A stretch of 64,000 nt of DNA from Ureibacillus sp. (GCA_031178355.1 JAPSJC010000005.1:1-64000), one strand, 5' to 3'. Shown: positions 1 through 10,878, counted from the first letter of the stretch. Program-made: numbers and translations. Notes: a model not told the origin generated them from the sequence alone.

Positions 1-294
1 ATTATTCGAGAAAAAAATAATGATACCATAAAATTAGACGATCAAAAAATCATTGAAAAGATTGAAGAAAATGCAGGGAAATTGTTGGAAAAGGAAATGA
101 ATAAATTAATTAAAGAAACACAAGAAAAAAAATCGGATATATTTGGTTTTGGGGAGTATGTACGGGGAGATTTATCTAAATATTGGGATGATGAAATAAA
201 GACTTCGGAGAAATGGAAAGAGATATATAAAGAGTTGGACATAAAAGTTCAAGCAACTGTACACATTGAACGAGTGGGCATGAAGGCTACCTGA
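1..294 (+). CDS. C-terminal fragment of Ger(x)C-family spore germination protein (5' truncated by window edge)
   Basis: Frame 1 is open from base 1; C-terminal '...KETQEKKSDIFGFGEYVRGDLSKYWDDE...VQATVHIERVG' is GerAC-like. Confidence 0.75.
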   Translation: MIREKNNDTIKLDDQKIIEKIEENAGKLLEKEMNKLIKETQEKKSDIFGFGEYVRGDLSKYWDDEIKTSEKWKEIYKELDIKVQATVHIERVGMKAT

Positions 295-448
295 TTTAAA
301 GCAGGTAGCTATTTTTGTAGAATTTACCGATTTAAACACAATATGGAGTAATATATTCATGATCAAAGTAAAATTGCGCATTTTAAGAAATTTTTTGAAT
401 AATAGAATTATTAAATTGTAAAATTATTGTGTTCCACTTTATTTATAA

Positions 449-459
449 TGTGTTATACT
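449..459 (+). promoter_or_regulatory. Putative CcpN-type operator overlapping the gapB -10 region
   Basis: TGTGTTATACT matches the CcpN box TRTGHYATAYW as recalled, and overlaps TATACT. Confidence 0.4.
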
Positions 460-513
460 ATTTTCGAGAAAAGTAAAACATAATGATAACCGATTACAGG
501 AGGCTTTTTACTT

Positions 514-1536
514 ATGACAGTTTCGATTGCTATTAATGGATTTGGACGTATTGGTCGTATGGTTTTCCGCCAAGCTATCGTACAAAACGATTTAAATATT
601 ATTGCGATAAATGCAAGTTATCCAGCTGAAACCTTAGCACATTTAATAAAGTATGACACAAATCACGGTAGATTTGAAGGTACTGTGGATGTCGAAGAAA
701 ACGCTCTAATTGTAAATGGAAAACGTGTTGAACTTATTAGTGAACGTGATCCATTGAAATTACCTTGGAAAGAAATGGGCGTTGATATAGTTATTGAAGC
801 AACAGGTAAATTCAATGAACGCTCGAAAGCAGCGATGCATTTAGAAGCTGGTGCAAAAAAAGTTATTTTAACAGCGCCAGGGAAGAATGAAGATGTAACG
901 ATTGTAATGGGTGTTAACGACGAATTATTAGATATTACTCAACATGATGTTATTTCGAATGCATCTTGTACGACAAACTGTTTAGCACCTGTAGCAAAAG
1001 TATTAAATGATACATTTGGTATTGAGAATGGTTTAATGACAACTGTTCATGCTTATACAAATGACCAAAAAAATATTGACAACCCACATAAAGATTTACG
1101 TCGTGCTCGTGCATGTGCAGAGTCAATTATTCCAACATCAACTGGTGCTGCAAAAGCGTTATCATTAGTATTGCCTGAGTTAAAAGGTAAACTACATGGT
1201 ATGGCATTACGTGTTCCTACACCAAACGTATCTCTAGTAGACCTTGTAGTTGATGTGCAAAGAGACGTGACAGTTGAAGAAGTGAATGAAGCATTCAAAA
1301 AAGCAGCAGCAGGTCCAATGAATGGCATTCTAAACTTTACTACTGAACCATTAGTCTCTACAGATTATAATACTACTACCTACTCATCTACAATCGATGG
1401 ATTATTAACTATGGTAATGGGTACTCGAAAAGTGAAAGTTTTAGCTTGGTACGATAACGAGTGGGGTTATTCTGCGCGTGTTGTCGACTTAACGAAAAAA
1501 GTTGTTAGCGAATTAAAAACAGCTGTAACCAATTAA
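514..1536 (+). CDS. gapB: NADP-dependent glyceraldehyde-3-phosphate dehydrogenase GapB
   Basis: INGFGRIGRMVFR, SNASCTTNCLAP, YDNEWGYS; 340 aa; SD aggagg. Confidence 0.95.
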   Translation: MTVSIAINGFGRIGRMVFRQAIVQNDLNIIAINASYPAETLAHLIKYDTNHGRFEGTVDVEENALIVNGKRVELISERDPLKLPWKEMGVDIVIEATGKFNERSKAAMHLEAGAKKVILTAPGKNEDVTIVMGVNDELLDITQHDVISNASCTTNCLAPVAKVLNDTFGIENGLMTTVHAYTNDQKNIDNPHKDLRRARACAESIIPTSTGAAKALSLVLPELKGKLHGMALRVPTPNVSLVDLVVDVQRDVTVEEVNEAFKKAAAGPMNGILNFTTEPLVSTDYNTTTYSSTIDGLLTMVMGTRKVKVLAWYDNEWGYSARVVDLTKKVVSELKTAVTN

Positions 1537-1557
1537 TCCTTCCGTATTAAAGTTACG

Positions 1558-1588
1558 CCGGCTCAATATTGTTTGAGCCGGTTTTTTA
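1558..1588 (+). terminator. Rho-independent terminator after gapB
   Basis: CCGGCTCAA-loop-TTTGAGCCGG followed by T-run. Confidence 0.85.
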
Positions 1589-1871
1589 TTGTTTATTTAC
1601 ATGAAAATCCACCTCTTCTTCTTAAATGCAGTGACTTTCTGATTACCATCATTTTAAACTATATAATTCTATAAAAATCGTTTATAATGAAACTCTTGTA
1701 AACAGTTAAAAGTATGTATTTTTTCGCGGATCGTATATTAGTACTAAAAGTTGAAATTCCGCTTAAGAAAAACATTAACTTGACCTAGTTGAATTAAGCT
1801 GTGTTTTACTAACATAGAAATAAATTTGATATAATAGTAATACGATAATAGAGAAATAGGAGTTATAAACT

Positions 1872-2339
1872 ATGAGATGTCCTGCTTGTCAATTTAACGG
1901 TACTCGTGTAGTAGATTCAAGGCCGGTTGATGACAATAAAGAAATTCGTAGACGTAGAGAATGTGAATCGTGCTCATATCGTTTTACTACTTTTGAAAGA
2001 ATTGAAGAAACACCATTAATCGTTGTGAAAAAAGATGGCTCTCGAGAAGAATTTAGTAGAGAAAAAATATTGCGCGGCCTTATTCGAGCATGTGAAAAAC
2101 GGCCTGTTCCTTTAAATAGACTTGAAGAAATAATATTAGAAATCGAGAAAGAATTAAGAAGAATTGGAAATGCGGAAGTGCAATCAGATGCTGTTGGTGA
2201 GATGGTTATGGATTATCTAGCTAAAGTAGATGAAGTAGCTTATGTACGATTTGCTTCTGTTTATCGTCAATTTAAAGATATTAATGTTTTTATTAAAGAG
2301 TTAAAAGAGTTAATACATCGACAATCTGATGTGAAATAA
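1872..2339 (+). CDS. nrdR: Transcriptional repressor NrdR
   Basis: [15 protein letters not shown] Zn ribbon plus ATP-cone; 155 aa. Confidence 0.97.
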   Translation: MRCPACQFNGTRVVDSRPVDDNKEIRRRRECESCSYRFTTFERIEETPLIVVKKDGSREEFSREKILRGLIRACEKRPVPLNRLEEIILEIEKELRRIGNAEVQSDAVGEMVMDYLAKVDEVAYVRFASVYRQFKDINVFIKELKELIHRQSDVK

Positions 2340-2361
2340 AAATTAGGAGGGGATTGATTAA

Positions 2362-5112
2362 ATGGTTCATTTGTATAAAGAGTTACAACCTGCGGATCAT
2401 TTCGAAATAAGTATCCCTCATTTTTTATCTGCACATGAGCGTCAATTGATTACTTTATTTTATCAGCCATTAACTGGTTTAGAGGCAATAAGCCTTTATA
2501 ATACACTTTGGGCTGAGGGTGAGGATAAATCAATCACCTCTTTTAATCATTACCATTTAATGAATGTACTAAATATGCCAATTGGTAAAGTATTTGAAGC
2601 GCGTATAGCATTAGAGGCTATAGGCTTATTAAGATCTTATCGAAAAGACACAGAAAATGGACGTTATTTTATTTATGAATTAATTCGACCATTAGATGCA
2701 CAAAGTTTTTTCAAAGATCCGTTACTTTCCATGTTTTTATATAGTAAAATCGGTGAATCAGCATATCGTAACCTTAAAAATAGGTATATTAAAGCTACTA
2801 AATTGGACTCTTATCATGATGTTTCCCGTACATTTGTTGATGTATATAAACCTGTTCATACGAATGTTCCGAATGAATTAATTCAAAACGAAGTGGAAGT
2901 AAAAAATGATTACCCATTTTACTACCAACAATTTGATTTTAATTTATTATTATCAGGATTATCCGAACACTTAGTTCCATCAAGTGCGATTACAACTGAG
3001 ATTCGAAATTCCATTGCCAAACTAGCTTTTCTATATCATTTAACGCCTTTAGATATGCAAAAAGTAGTTATTCTCGCTCTTGATGAAAATTCAAAAATTT
3101 CAGATGAACGCTTAAAAAAAGCAGCACTTGAATATTATCAGCTCACTATTTCAAAAGACTTACCGAAAATGTTAAAAACTTTTGAAGAAGAACAACCAGT
3201 TCGTGAGCAAAAAAATACAAAAGAGCAAAAATTAATTCGTTATTACGAAACGACTAGTCCAATCGACCATTTGAGAAATTTAAATAACGGGAAGGAACCG
3301 ACTTCCTATATAAGAGAGCTTGTAGAAAATCTATTCATCAAACATGGAATGAATCCTGGTGTTGTAAATGTTTTAATAGATTATGTAATGTTGCAGACAG
3401 ACAAAAAGCTTCCTAAAAACTTTGTTGAAACGATTGCAGACCATTGGAATAGAAAAAACATTCGCACTGCTCAAGAAGCAATGGAGTTTGCTAGACTAGA
3501 ACACGATAAATATAATCAAAAATTACCACAGTCAAAAGAAGTAGTGACTCCTGAGAAAACACCTTATGATACTTTAAATATCTATGATTTTTTGAGATAC
3601 CTAAATGATGGGAAAGAACCATTTGAATATATTGTGAAAATAGCAGACTCATTAGTGAAATTTCATGGTATGCCAATTCCAGTTGTAAATGTTTTAATGG
3701 AGTATGTTATTAAACAAACGGAAGGTAAAGTAAGTAAAAAGTTTGTTGAGACAATAGCAAGTAACTGGATTATTTTAAATATTAAATCTTCAGAAGAAGC
3801 AATTGAACAAATACACAAAACAATAGATGAAAAACAATCTAAGAGAGATCTGAGATTTAACGCTAAGATTACGGCTGATAATATTCAACAATTTATATCT
3901 CATTCTGATGAACTAGATGAGGAATATAAATACTATGAACTTACACCGCCATACGAATTTTTAAAGAACTATTACAATGGTAACGAACCATTTCCAATGA
4001 CTGTAAAATTAGTAGAAGATTTAGTCATTGTTTATGGGTTGTCTATTGGTGTAGTAAACGTATTAACTGAATATGTTCTCACAACACATAAAGGACAGTT
4101 CCCTAAACGTTTAGTTGATACGATAGCGAGCAGTTGGAGACAATTAGGTATTCAAACTGCACAAGGTGCAATTGATTACGTTTTGCAACAAAAAGAAGCG
4201 AAAGAAATGCATAAGAAACTCGGGTATTTACCAAAAATTACACCAGAGTCCATTGTGAAAGTGGAAACAGTTCGAGCAGAATGGCAGGGGTATGCAAGTT
4301 TAACTCCATATCAATTCCTAAAACATTTGAATAAAGGAATGGAGCCATTATCTTCACATGTACGCTTAGCTGAAAACTTAGTATTAAAATTTGGACTAAC
4401 TGTCGGAGTCGTAAATGTTTTAACAGAGTATGTATATCAGTTAAAATCAGGACAACTACCTAAAAAGTATGTTGAAGTAATTGCAAACGATTGGCGAAAC
4501 AAACAAATCCAAACGGTTGAACAGGCGAAAAATACAATAGAGAATCAGGAAAAGGCTTCTCAAATGCGTGAGAAAGTTGGTTATATCCCTACAATTACTG
4601 AGGATCAGATCTACCAATCAAACAAAGGAAAAGACCTTGATTCTGTATATGCAAAATATGATTCAATTACGCCTTATCAATTTTTAAAGAATTTATTTAA
4701 TGGTGTAGAACCATATGGACAACACTTAAGACTAGCAGAATCCCTTGTTCATCGTTTTGAATTGTCAGTTGGCGTAGCAAATGTCTTAATTGAATATGTG
4801 ATGCAAGTAAATGATGGTAAATTGCCTACAAAATTTACTGAAACCATTGCTGCTGATTGGCGTTATAGAGGGATTGTAAGCACTAGTCAGGCACTTGAAA
4901 TTGTTAAAGAGTCACTTGAAAGTTATAAACAAAGACAGAGAGAAAAAGAGCAGAACCCTTATGGTTCAAAACAAGTTATGCCTGTACCAAAATGGTTCAA
5001 TGATCGTAACAAGTCTCCTGAAGAGTTTAATAAAGATGCCGAAAACGATGAACAAATTGATTTTGAAAAAGAACGAAAACGTATTTTAGAAAAGCTTGGG
5101 AATAAGAATTAG
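2362..5112 (+). CDS. dnaB: Replication initiation/membrane attachment protein DnaB, expanded to five C-terminal DDBH2-like repeats
   Basis: Between nrdR and dnaI; N-terminal DnaB domain; repeats of YxFLxxxxxGxEP...GVVNVLxEYV...KxFVExIAxxW. Confidence 0.93.
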   Translation: MVHLYKELQPADHFEISIPHFLSAHERQLITLFYQPLTGLEAISLYNTLWAEGEDKSITSFNHYHLMNVLNMPIGKVFEARIALEAIGLLRSYRKDTENGRYFIYELIRPLDAQSFFKDPLLSMFLYSKIGESAYRNLKNRYIKATKLDSYHDVSRTFVDVYKPVHTNVPNELIQNEVEVKNDYPFYYQQFDFNLLLSGLSEHLVPSSAITTEIRNSIAKLAFLYHLTPLDMQKVVILALDENSKISDERLKKAALEYYQLTISKDLPKMLKTFEEEQPVREQKNTKEQKLIRYYETTSPIDHLRNLNNGKEPTSYIRELVENLFIKHGMNPGVVNVLIDYVMLQTDKKLPKNFVETIADHWNRKNIRTAQEAMEFARLEHDKYNQKLPQSKEVVTPEKTPYDTLNIYDFLRYLNDGKEPFEYIVKIADSLVKFHGMPIPVVNVLMEYVIKQTEGKVSKKFVETIASNWIILNIKSSEEAIEQIHKTIDEKQSKRDLRFNAKITADNIQQFISHSDELDEEYKYYELTPPYEFLKNYYNGNEPFPMTVKLVEDLVIVYGLSIGVVNVLTEYVLTTHKGQFPKRLVDTIASSWRQLGIQTAQGAIDYVLQQKEAKEMHKKLGYLPKITPESIVKVETVRAEWQGYASLTPYQFLKHLNKGMEPLSSHVRLAENLVLKFGLTVGVVNVLTEYVYQLKSGQLPKKYVEVIANDWRNKQIQTVEQAKNTIENQEKASQMREKVGYIPTITEDQIYQSNKGKDLDSVYAKYDSITPYQFLKNLFNGVEPYGQHLRLAESLVHRFELSVGVANVLIEYVMQVNDGKLPTKFTETIAADWRYRGIVSTSQALEIVKESLESYKQRQREKEQNPYGSKQVMPVPKWFNDRNKSPEEFNKDAENDEQIDFEKERKRILEKLGNKN

Positions 5113-5115
5113 TAG

Positions 5116-6063
5116 GTGAGGAAAATCGAACCAATAAGTGATGCACTTAAACGAGTAGCGAACATACCTTCATTTCAAGAAAGATATGAAAAAATTAAAC
5201 AAGATACAGTAAATCATCCTGATATTCAAAGGTTGATTAGCGAAAATAATTTGGAAATTAATGAAGAGTTTATTCAACAAAATTTAACGACTTTTCATGA
5301 ATATATTAATCAGTCTCATACGTGCTGCAAATCACAAGGAACAGATCAATGTACAAATTATTTAAATGGGTTTATTCCAACAATTTCAATTAGAAATCAA
5401 AAGGCTGAATTAAATTATGTTCCTTGTCATCAAAAATTAATAGAAGAAGAGCAACGTGAAGTACAGAGAATGTTAAGAAGCTTCCATATGTCACCAGATA
5501 TTTTACAAGCTAATCTTGCGAATATGGATATGAACACAAAATCGCGTCTTCAAATCGCCGAATTTGCTACGGATTTTCTAAATGTATATAAAGCAACAAA
5601 TGAATTACCTAGAAAAGGTCTGTACTTACATGGCCTTTATGGTACTGGTAAAACTTATATTCTAGGTGCTTTAGCCAATGAATTAATTAAATTAAAGATT
5701 CAAACAGCTATTGTCTTCGTACCAGAATTTTTCCGTGAGTTAAAGGATAGTCTACATGATGGAACCTATGAAGAAAAAATTGACTTTATTAAGAAAGTAC
5801 CAGTTTTAATGTTAGACGATTTAGGTGCAGAAGCAAATTCTGAATGGACTAGAGATGAAGTGCTTGGTTCCATATTAAATTATCGAATGAACAATCATTT
5901 ACCTCTATTTGTTTCAACGAATTTAAATTATGAAGAATTAGAAAGATTCTATAGCAGGATAACAAAAGGTGATATTGATCCGTTTAAAGGATCTCGTATT
6001 GTTCAACGTGTAGTTGCTATGACACATGAAATTGAACTGGTTGGACCACGTAAACGTCAATAA
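5116..6063 (+). CDS. dnaI: Primosomal helicase loader DnaI
   Basis: Walker A GLYGTGKTYILGA, Walker B LMLDDLGAE, cysteine cluster; GTG start. Confidence 0.95.
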   Translation: MRKIEPISDALKRVANIPSFQERYEKIKQDTVNHPDIQRLISENNLEINEEFIQQNLTTFHEYINQSHTCCKSQGTDQCTNYLNGFIPTISIRNQKAELNYVPCHQKLIEEEQREVQRMLRSFHMSPDILQANLANMDMNTKSRLQIAEFATDFLNVYKATNELPRKGLYLHGLYGTGKTYILGALANELIKLKIQTAIVFVPEFFRELKDSLHDGTYEEKIDFIKKVPVLMLDDLGAEANSEWTRDEVLGSILNYRMNNHLPLFVSTNLNYEELERFYSRITKGDIDPFKGSRIVQRVVAMTHEIELVGPRKRQ

Positions 6064-6127
6064 TTTTTTATATGTTGCATTTTTCATTATTCGAGCGTAT
6101 ACTACATTCATAATAAGTAGCAATATA

Positions 6128-6369
6128 GTTATGCTTTGAAGAGGACAACAAGTTTGTGAAACGAACTTTTAGAGAGGGAAGCCTAGGCTGTAAGCTTCTC
6201 AGTAACGACACCTACTTTACTACCTCGGAGCATTAGCGGGGAAATCCGCTAACGTAAATCGGTACGTTAACCGACCTAGAGCTTCGTCTGAAACGAAATG
6301 TTTCGGAAGGAAGAAGGGTGGAACCACGAGCTAACGCGTCGTCCCTTTACCAGGGATGGCGCTTTTTTG
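6128..6369 (+). promoter_or_regulatory. T-box leader of thrS
   Basis: T-box AGGGTGGAACCACG (6314-6327), candidate ACC specifier, terminator gcgtcgtccctttaccagggatggcgcTTTTTT. Confidence 0.93.
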
Positions 6370-6391
6370 TTTGCTCTAAAGATTTTACACA

Positions 6392-6533
6392 GTACTGGAT
6401 TTTGAGTTATGGCGGATTTTATTGGTTTACGTATACTTTTGCAAGTGTATGTGCGATTTTAAAAAAATTCGTGCGAATCTTGCATAGTTACGTGCGAAAT
6501 TCAATCAAGTCCATGCGATTACACAATAACAAA
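6392..6533 (+). repeat. Degenerate ~20-21-bp tandem repeat (locus A) between T-box terminator and thrS
   Basis: Units near 6392, 6412, 6431, 6451, 6471, 6492, 6513; best: gtgcgattttaaaaaaattc, gtgcgaatcttgcatagttac, gtgcgaaattcaatcaagtcc. Confidence 0.7.
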
Positions 6534-6561
6534 AATAAAAATTAAAAAGGAGAGAACCAAC

Positions 6562-8493
6562 ATGGCAGATAGTATCAAACTTACATTTCCAGATGGCGCA
6601 GTAAAGGAATTTGCACATGGAACAACAACTGAAGAAGTGGCTGCATCAATTAGCCCAGGTCTCCGTAAAAAAGCATTAGCAGGTAAAGTAAATGGTGAGT
6701 TAGTAGACCTGAAAACACCAATCGAGGAAGACGGGTCAATTGCTATTATTACTTCTGATTCAGAAGAAGCACTTGAAATTTTACGTCACTCAACAGCACA
6801 CTTAACTGCACAAGCACTTAAACGTTTATACCCAGGGATTAAACTAGGTATTGGACCAGTAATTGAAGGCGGGTTCTACTATGATGTAGATGCGCCAGAA
6901 CCAATTTCTGCAGACGATTTCCCGAAAATCGAAAAAGAAATGAAAAAAATTATCTCAGAAAACATCGAAATCGAGCGTAAAATCGTTTCTCGTGATGAAG
7001 CCCAACAAATTTATGAAGAAGTTAGCGATGAATACAAATTAGAACTACTTGAAGCCATTCCAGCTAATGAGCAAGTTTCGATTTATTATCAAGGTGATTT
7101 CTTCGATCTTTGCCGAGGGATTCACGTACCATCAACAGGTAAACTAAAAGAATTTAAATTGTTAAGCCTTGCAGGTGCATACTGGCGCGGTAATTCTGAT
7201 AATAAAATGCTTCAACGTATTTACGGTACAGCATTCTTCACTAAAGAAGATTTAAAACATCACCTTCAAATGCTTGAAGAAGCTAAAGAACGTGACCACC
7301 GTAAAATTGGTAAAGAATTAGAATTATTTACGTTATCCCAAACAGTTGGTCAAGGTTTACCACTTTGGTTACCAAATGGTGCAACAATCCGACGTATTAT
7401 CGAACGTTACATCGTAGATAAAGAAGTGAAACTTGGCTATAAACATGTTTACACACCTGTATTAGGTTCTAAAAAATTGTATGAAACTTCTGGGCACTGG
7501 GATCACTATCAAGAAGATATGTTCCCTCCAATGGAGATGGATAACGAAACATTAGTTTTACGTCCAATGAACTGCCCACATCATATGGAAGTATATAAAT
7601 CGTCAATGCATTCTTACCGACACCTACCAATTCGTATTGGTGAATTAGGAACAATGCACCGTTATGAAAGTTCGGGTGGTCTTTCAGGGTTACAACGTGT
7701 ACGTGGCATGACTCTAAATGATGCGCATATCTTTGTACGTCCAGATCAAATTAAAGAAGAATTCAAACGAGTTGTTGAGTTGGTGCTAGATGTATATAAA
7801 GACTTTGATTTAAATGACTATAAATTCCGTCTATCTTACCGTGACCCTCAAGATACAGAAAAGTATTTTGATGATGATGCAATGTGGGAAAAGGCCCAAA
7901 GCATGTTAAAAGAAGCAATGGATGAACTTGGATTAGACTATTTCGAAGCTGAGGGGGAAGCGGCTTTCTATGGTCCTAAATTAGACGTTCAAGTTAAAAC
8001 TGCCATAGGTAAAGAAGAAACTTTGTCAACTGTTCAACTTGACTTCTTATTACCAGAGCGTTTCGATTTAACATATGTAGGTGAAGATGGTAAGCAACAT
8101 CGTCCTGTTGTTATTCACCGTGGTGTTGTGTCGACAATGGAACGTTTCGTTGCCTTCTTAATCGAAGAATATAAAGGTGCATTTCCAACTTGGTTAGCAC
8201 CAGTCCAAGTAGAAGTCATTCCAGTATCTAATGAAGTACATTACGATTATGCGCGAAATGTTGTTGAAAAACTTCAAGCTGCAGGTCTTCGTGTAGAGAT
8301 GGATGATCGTGAAGAAAAACTTGGCTATAAAATTCGTGAAGCCCAAATGAAGAAAATCCCATATATGCTTGTATTAGGGGATAAGGAAATGGAAGCAAAC
8401 TCTGTAAACGTACGTCGTTACGGTTCACAAGATTCTGAAACAGTTTCATTTGACGAATTCTTAAATACATTAACTTCTGAAGTTAGCAAGTAA
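6562..8493 (+). CDS. thrS: Threonyl-tRNA synthetase
   Basis: TGS domain, HSTAHL, class II motifs; 643 aa. Confidence 0.98.
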   Translation: MADSIKLTFPDGAVKEFAHGTTTEEVAASISPGLRKKALAGKVNGELVDLKTPIEEDGSIAIITSDSEEALEILRHSTAHLTAQALKRLYPGIKLGIGPVIEGGFYYDVDAPEPISADDFPKIEKEMKKIISENIEIERKIVSRDEAQQIYEEVSDEYKLELLEAIPANEQVSIYYQGDFFDLCRGIHVPSTGKLKEFKLLSLAGAYWRGNSDNKMLQRIYGTAFFTKEDLKHHLQMLEEAKERDHRKIGKELELFTLSQTVGQGLPLWLPNGATIRRIIERYIVDKEVKLGYKHVYTPVLGSKKLYETSGHWDHYQEDMFPPMEMDNETLVLRPMNCPHHMEVYKSSMHSYRHLPIRIGELGTMHRYESSGGLSGLQRVRGMTLNDAHIFVRPDQIKEEFKRVVELVLDVYKDFDLNDYKFRLSYRDPQDTEKYFDDDAMWEKAQSMLKEAMDELGLDYFEAEGEAAFYGPKLDVQVKTAIGKEETLSTVQLDFLLPERFDLTYVGEDGKQHRPVVIHRGVVSTMERFVAFLIEEYKGAFPTWLAPVQVEVIPVSNEVHYDYARNVVEKLQAAGLRVEMDDREEKLGYKIREAQMKKIPYMLVLGDKEMEANSVNVRRYGSQDSETVSFDEFLNTLTSEVSK

Positions 8494-8497
8494 TAAG

Positions 8498-8532
8498 AGA
8501 AGCCCGTTAACAACCTGTTAACGGGCTTCTGA
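8498..8532. terminator. Terminator between thrS and the convergent PLA2-like ORF
   Basis: AGAAGCCCGTTAAC...GTTAACGGGCTTCT perfect hairpin. Confidence 0.7.
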
Positions 8533-8539
8533 TATAGTA

Positions 8540-8809
8540 TTAAAAGAAAAAATTAGCCAAATTAATTACTCTCGAAAAGAATCGTGCATTCCTTCCTAAT
8601 TTATTTTGGTCGTGATAATATGGAGACAAACATTGATGGAATAATTCATCACAATATTTGGAACGCCCATATTTACGATAACATTCATCATGTTGAAGAC
8701 AACAAGAGTCAACAGCATTAGTTGGTGCGCCTGGTCCAGAACATCCTGGTCCACAATAACGGTAGCCTGGATAACAAATACCAAATCTGTTACGTCTATT
8801 ATTGTTCAT
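8540..8809 (-). CDS. Small phospholipase A2-like (Parvovirus VP1/PLA2-like) protein
   Basis: Ca-loop-like YCGPGCSGPG and active-site CCLQHDECY; 89 aa. Confidence 0.75.
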   Translation of the reverse strand: MNNNRRNRFGICYPGYRYCGPGCSGPGAPTNAVDSCCLQHDECYRKYGRSKYCDELFHQCLSPYYHDQNKLGRNARFFSRVINLANFFF

Positions 8810-8949
8810 AAAGTACCCTCGATTCTTAAATAACTAGTTATTCTAAAATATGATAGAATAGAACATTGTAAACGGCATTTGTTTATTTAATGTTTATAGT
8901 TGACATACTTAATTAGTAATGATAATATTGTTTAAGTTATGAATACAGT

Positions 8950-9097
8950 TTGTGGTTGAAGTAGAGGCTGCCCGCTTCTCACCTGAAATGACGCATTTGC
9001 TGTTAGCAGGTTTGACACGTTGAATTATTTGCGCTTGACTAAAGCGTATGAATATATAGCGGGCGGACATCTTCTAAAAAAATGTCCGTCCTTTTTT
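8950..9097 (+). promoter_or_regulatory. L20-type autoregulatory leader with terminator upstream of infC-rpmI-rplT
   Basis: Structured 5' region ending in ggcggacatcttctaaaaaaatgtccgtccTTTTTTT; position matches the known L20 leader. Confidence 0.75.
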
Positions 9098-9186
9098 TAT
9101 GGACATACTTAGGAAGTGTACCGTTCAACCGGGCATATTTGCTGAAAACACATGTATTCCCGACAAAATCTTGGAGGTGGATTCGT

Positions 9187-9705
9187 ATTAGCAAAGACAT
9201 GTATGTAAACGAAGGCATTCGCGCGCGTGAACTTCGTCTAATCGATCATAATGGTGATCAGCTAGGAGTTAAATCTCGTAACGAAGCGTTAGAAATCGCC
9301 GCTCGTGTAAACTTGGATCTTGTCCTTGTGGCCCCTCAAGCTAAGCCACCAGTCGCACGTATTATGGACTATGGTAAGTTTAAGTTTGAACAGCAAAAGA
9401 AAGATCGTGAAGTTCGTAAAAATCAAAAAATTATCAATATCAAGGAAGTTCGTTTAAGTCCAACAATTGATGAACATGATTTTCAAACGAAATTACGTAA
9501 TGCCATTAAATTCCTAGAAAAAGGCGATAAAGTTAAATGTTCTTTACGTTTTAAAGGTCGTGCAATTACACATAAGGAAATTGGTCAACGTGTATTAGAT
9601 CGCTTTGCTGAAGCTTGCGCTGAAGTTGCAACGGTTGAACAAAAACCGAAGATGGAAGGTCGCAGCATGTTCTTAGTTCTTCAACCAAAGAACGAGAAAA
9701 AGTAA
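9187..9705 (+). CDS. infC: Translation initiation factor IF-3, ATT start
   Basis: ATT AGC AAA GAC (ISKD...) 9 nt after GGAGG at 9173-9177; the ORF-track start at 9082 lies inside the leader terminator. Confidence 0.92.
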   Translation: MSKDMYVNEGIRARELRLIDHNGDQLGVKSRNEALEIAARVNLDLVLVAPQAKPPVARIMDYGKFKFEQQKKDREVRKNQKIINIKEVRLSPTIDEHDFQTKLRNAIKFLEKGDKVKCSLRFKGRAITHKEIGQRVLDRFAEACAEVATVEQKPKMEGRSMFLVLQPKNEKK

Positions 9706-9736
9706 TATTGACGAATAGTTTAGGAGGAAATTCGAA

Positions 9737-9937
9737 ATGCCAAAAATGAAAACTCACCGTGGCGCTGCGAAGCGTTTCAAAAAAACGGGCAAAGGAAAAT
9801 TAAAATTTGACCGTGCTTACGGAAGCCACTTATTCGCTAACAAATCTACAAAACAAAAACGTCACCTACGTAAAGGTAAAGTAATGTCTTCTGGTGACTT
9901 CAAACGTATTAGATCTTTATTAACTTACATGAAATAA
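9737..9937 (+). CDS. rpmI: 50S ribosomal protein L35
   Basis: [21 protein letters not shown]. Confidence 0.98.
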   Translation: MPKMKTHRGAAKRFKKTGKGKLKFDRAYGSHLFANKSTKQKRHLRKGKVMSSGDFKRIRSLLTYMK

Positions 9938-9965
9938 TTCGTTTTATGTAATACATTGTTCGTGA

Positions 9966-10367
<402 letters not shown>

Positions 10368-10431
10368 GCTTTTTTCTAAAAACTTTGTGGTGAGTGTTAT
10401 GCATTAGCCACAATAAAATACTTAAACAAAC

Positions 10432-10466
10432 AAAGACTGATAGGACATTCCCTATCAGTCTTTTTC
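10432..10466 (+). terminator. Terminator after rplT
   Basis: AAAGACTGATAGG..CCTATCAGTCTTTTT. Confidence 0.85.
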
Positions 10467-10486
10467 AATATAGGAGGCATATACAT

Positions 10487-10756
10487 ATGTGGTATGCATT
10501 ATTAGCCTTTATTGTTTTAGAATCGGTCATTTTATTAGTTCTAATGGCAATGGATAAATCTAAGGCAATAAAGAAAGAATGGCGAATATCTGAAAGAACA
10601 CTCTTTACAATTGCTATTTTTGGTGGCGCTTGCGGTGGCGTGTTAGGTATGTATTTATTCCGTCATAAAACGAAACATAATTCATTTGCTTTTGGTTTTC
10701 CATTACTCGCAGCTGTTCATATTTATTTTTTAGTTAGAATGTATTCCATTATATAA
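10487..10756 (+). CDS. ysdA: DUF1294 membrane protein (YsdA-like)
   Basis: DUF1294-like sequence after rplT; SD taggaggcat. Confidence 0.8.
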   Translation: MWYALLAFIVLESVILLVLMAMDKSKAIKKEWRISERTLFTIAIFGGACGGVLGMYLFRHKTKHNSFAFGFPLLAAVHIYFLVRMYSII

Positions 10757-10878
10757 AAGAGTAAATTATAAAACTAATAAAAGAAGAGCTGAATAAACTA
10801 CACTCAAATCAACCTTAAATACAAAATAAGGATTGTAAAGCTGTATTATTTAGCATTACAATCCTTCCCCACAATCTT

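Noticed and set aside
6318-6545. 75-aa ORF upstream of thrS
   Set aside because: Covers the T-box, terminator and repeat locus A; no SD and no protein-like composition.
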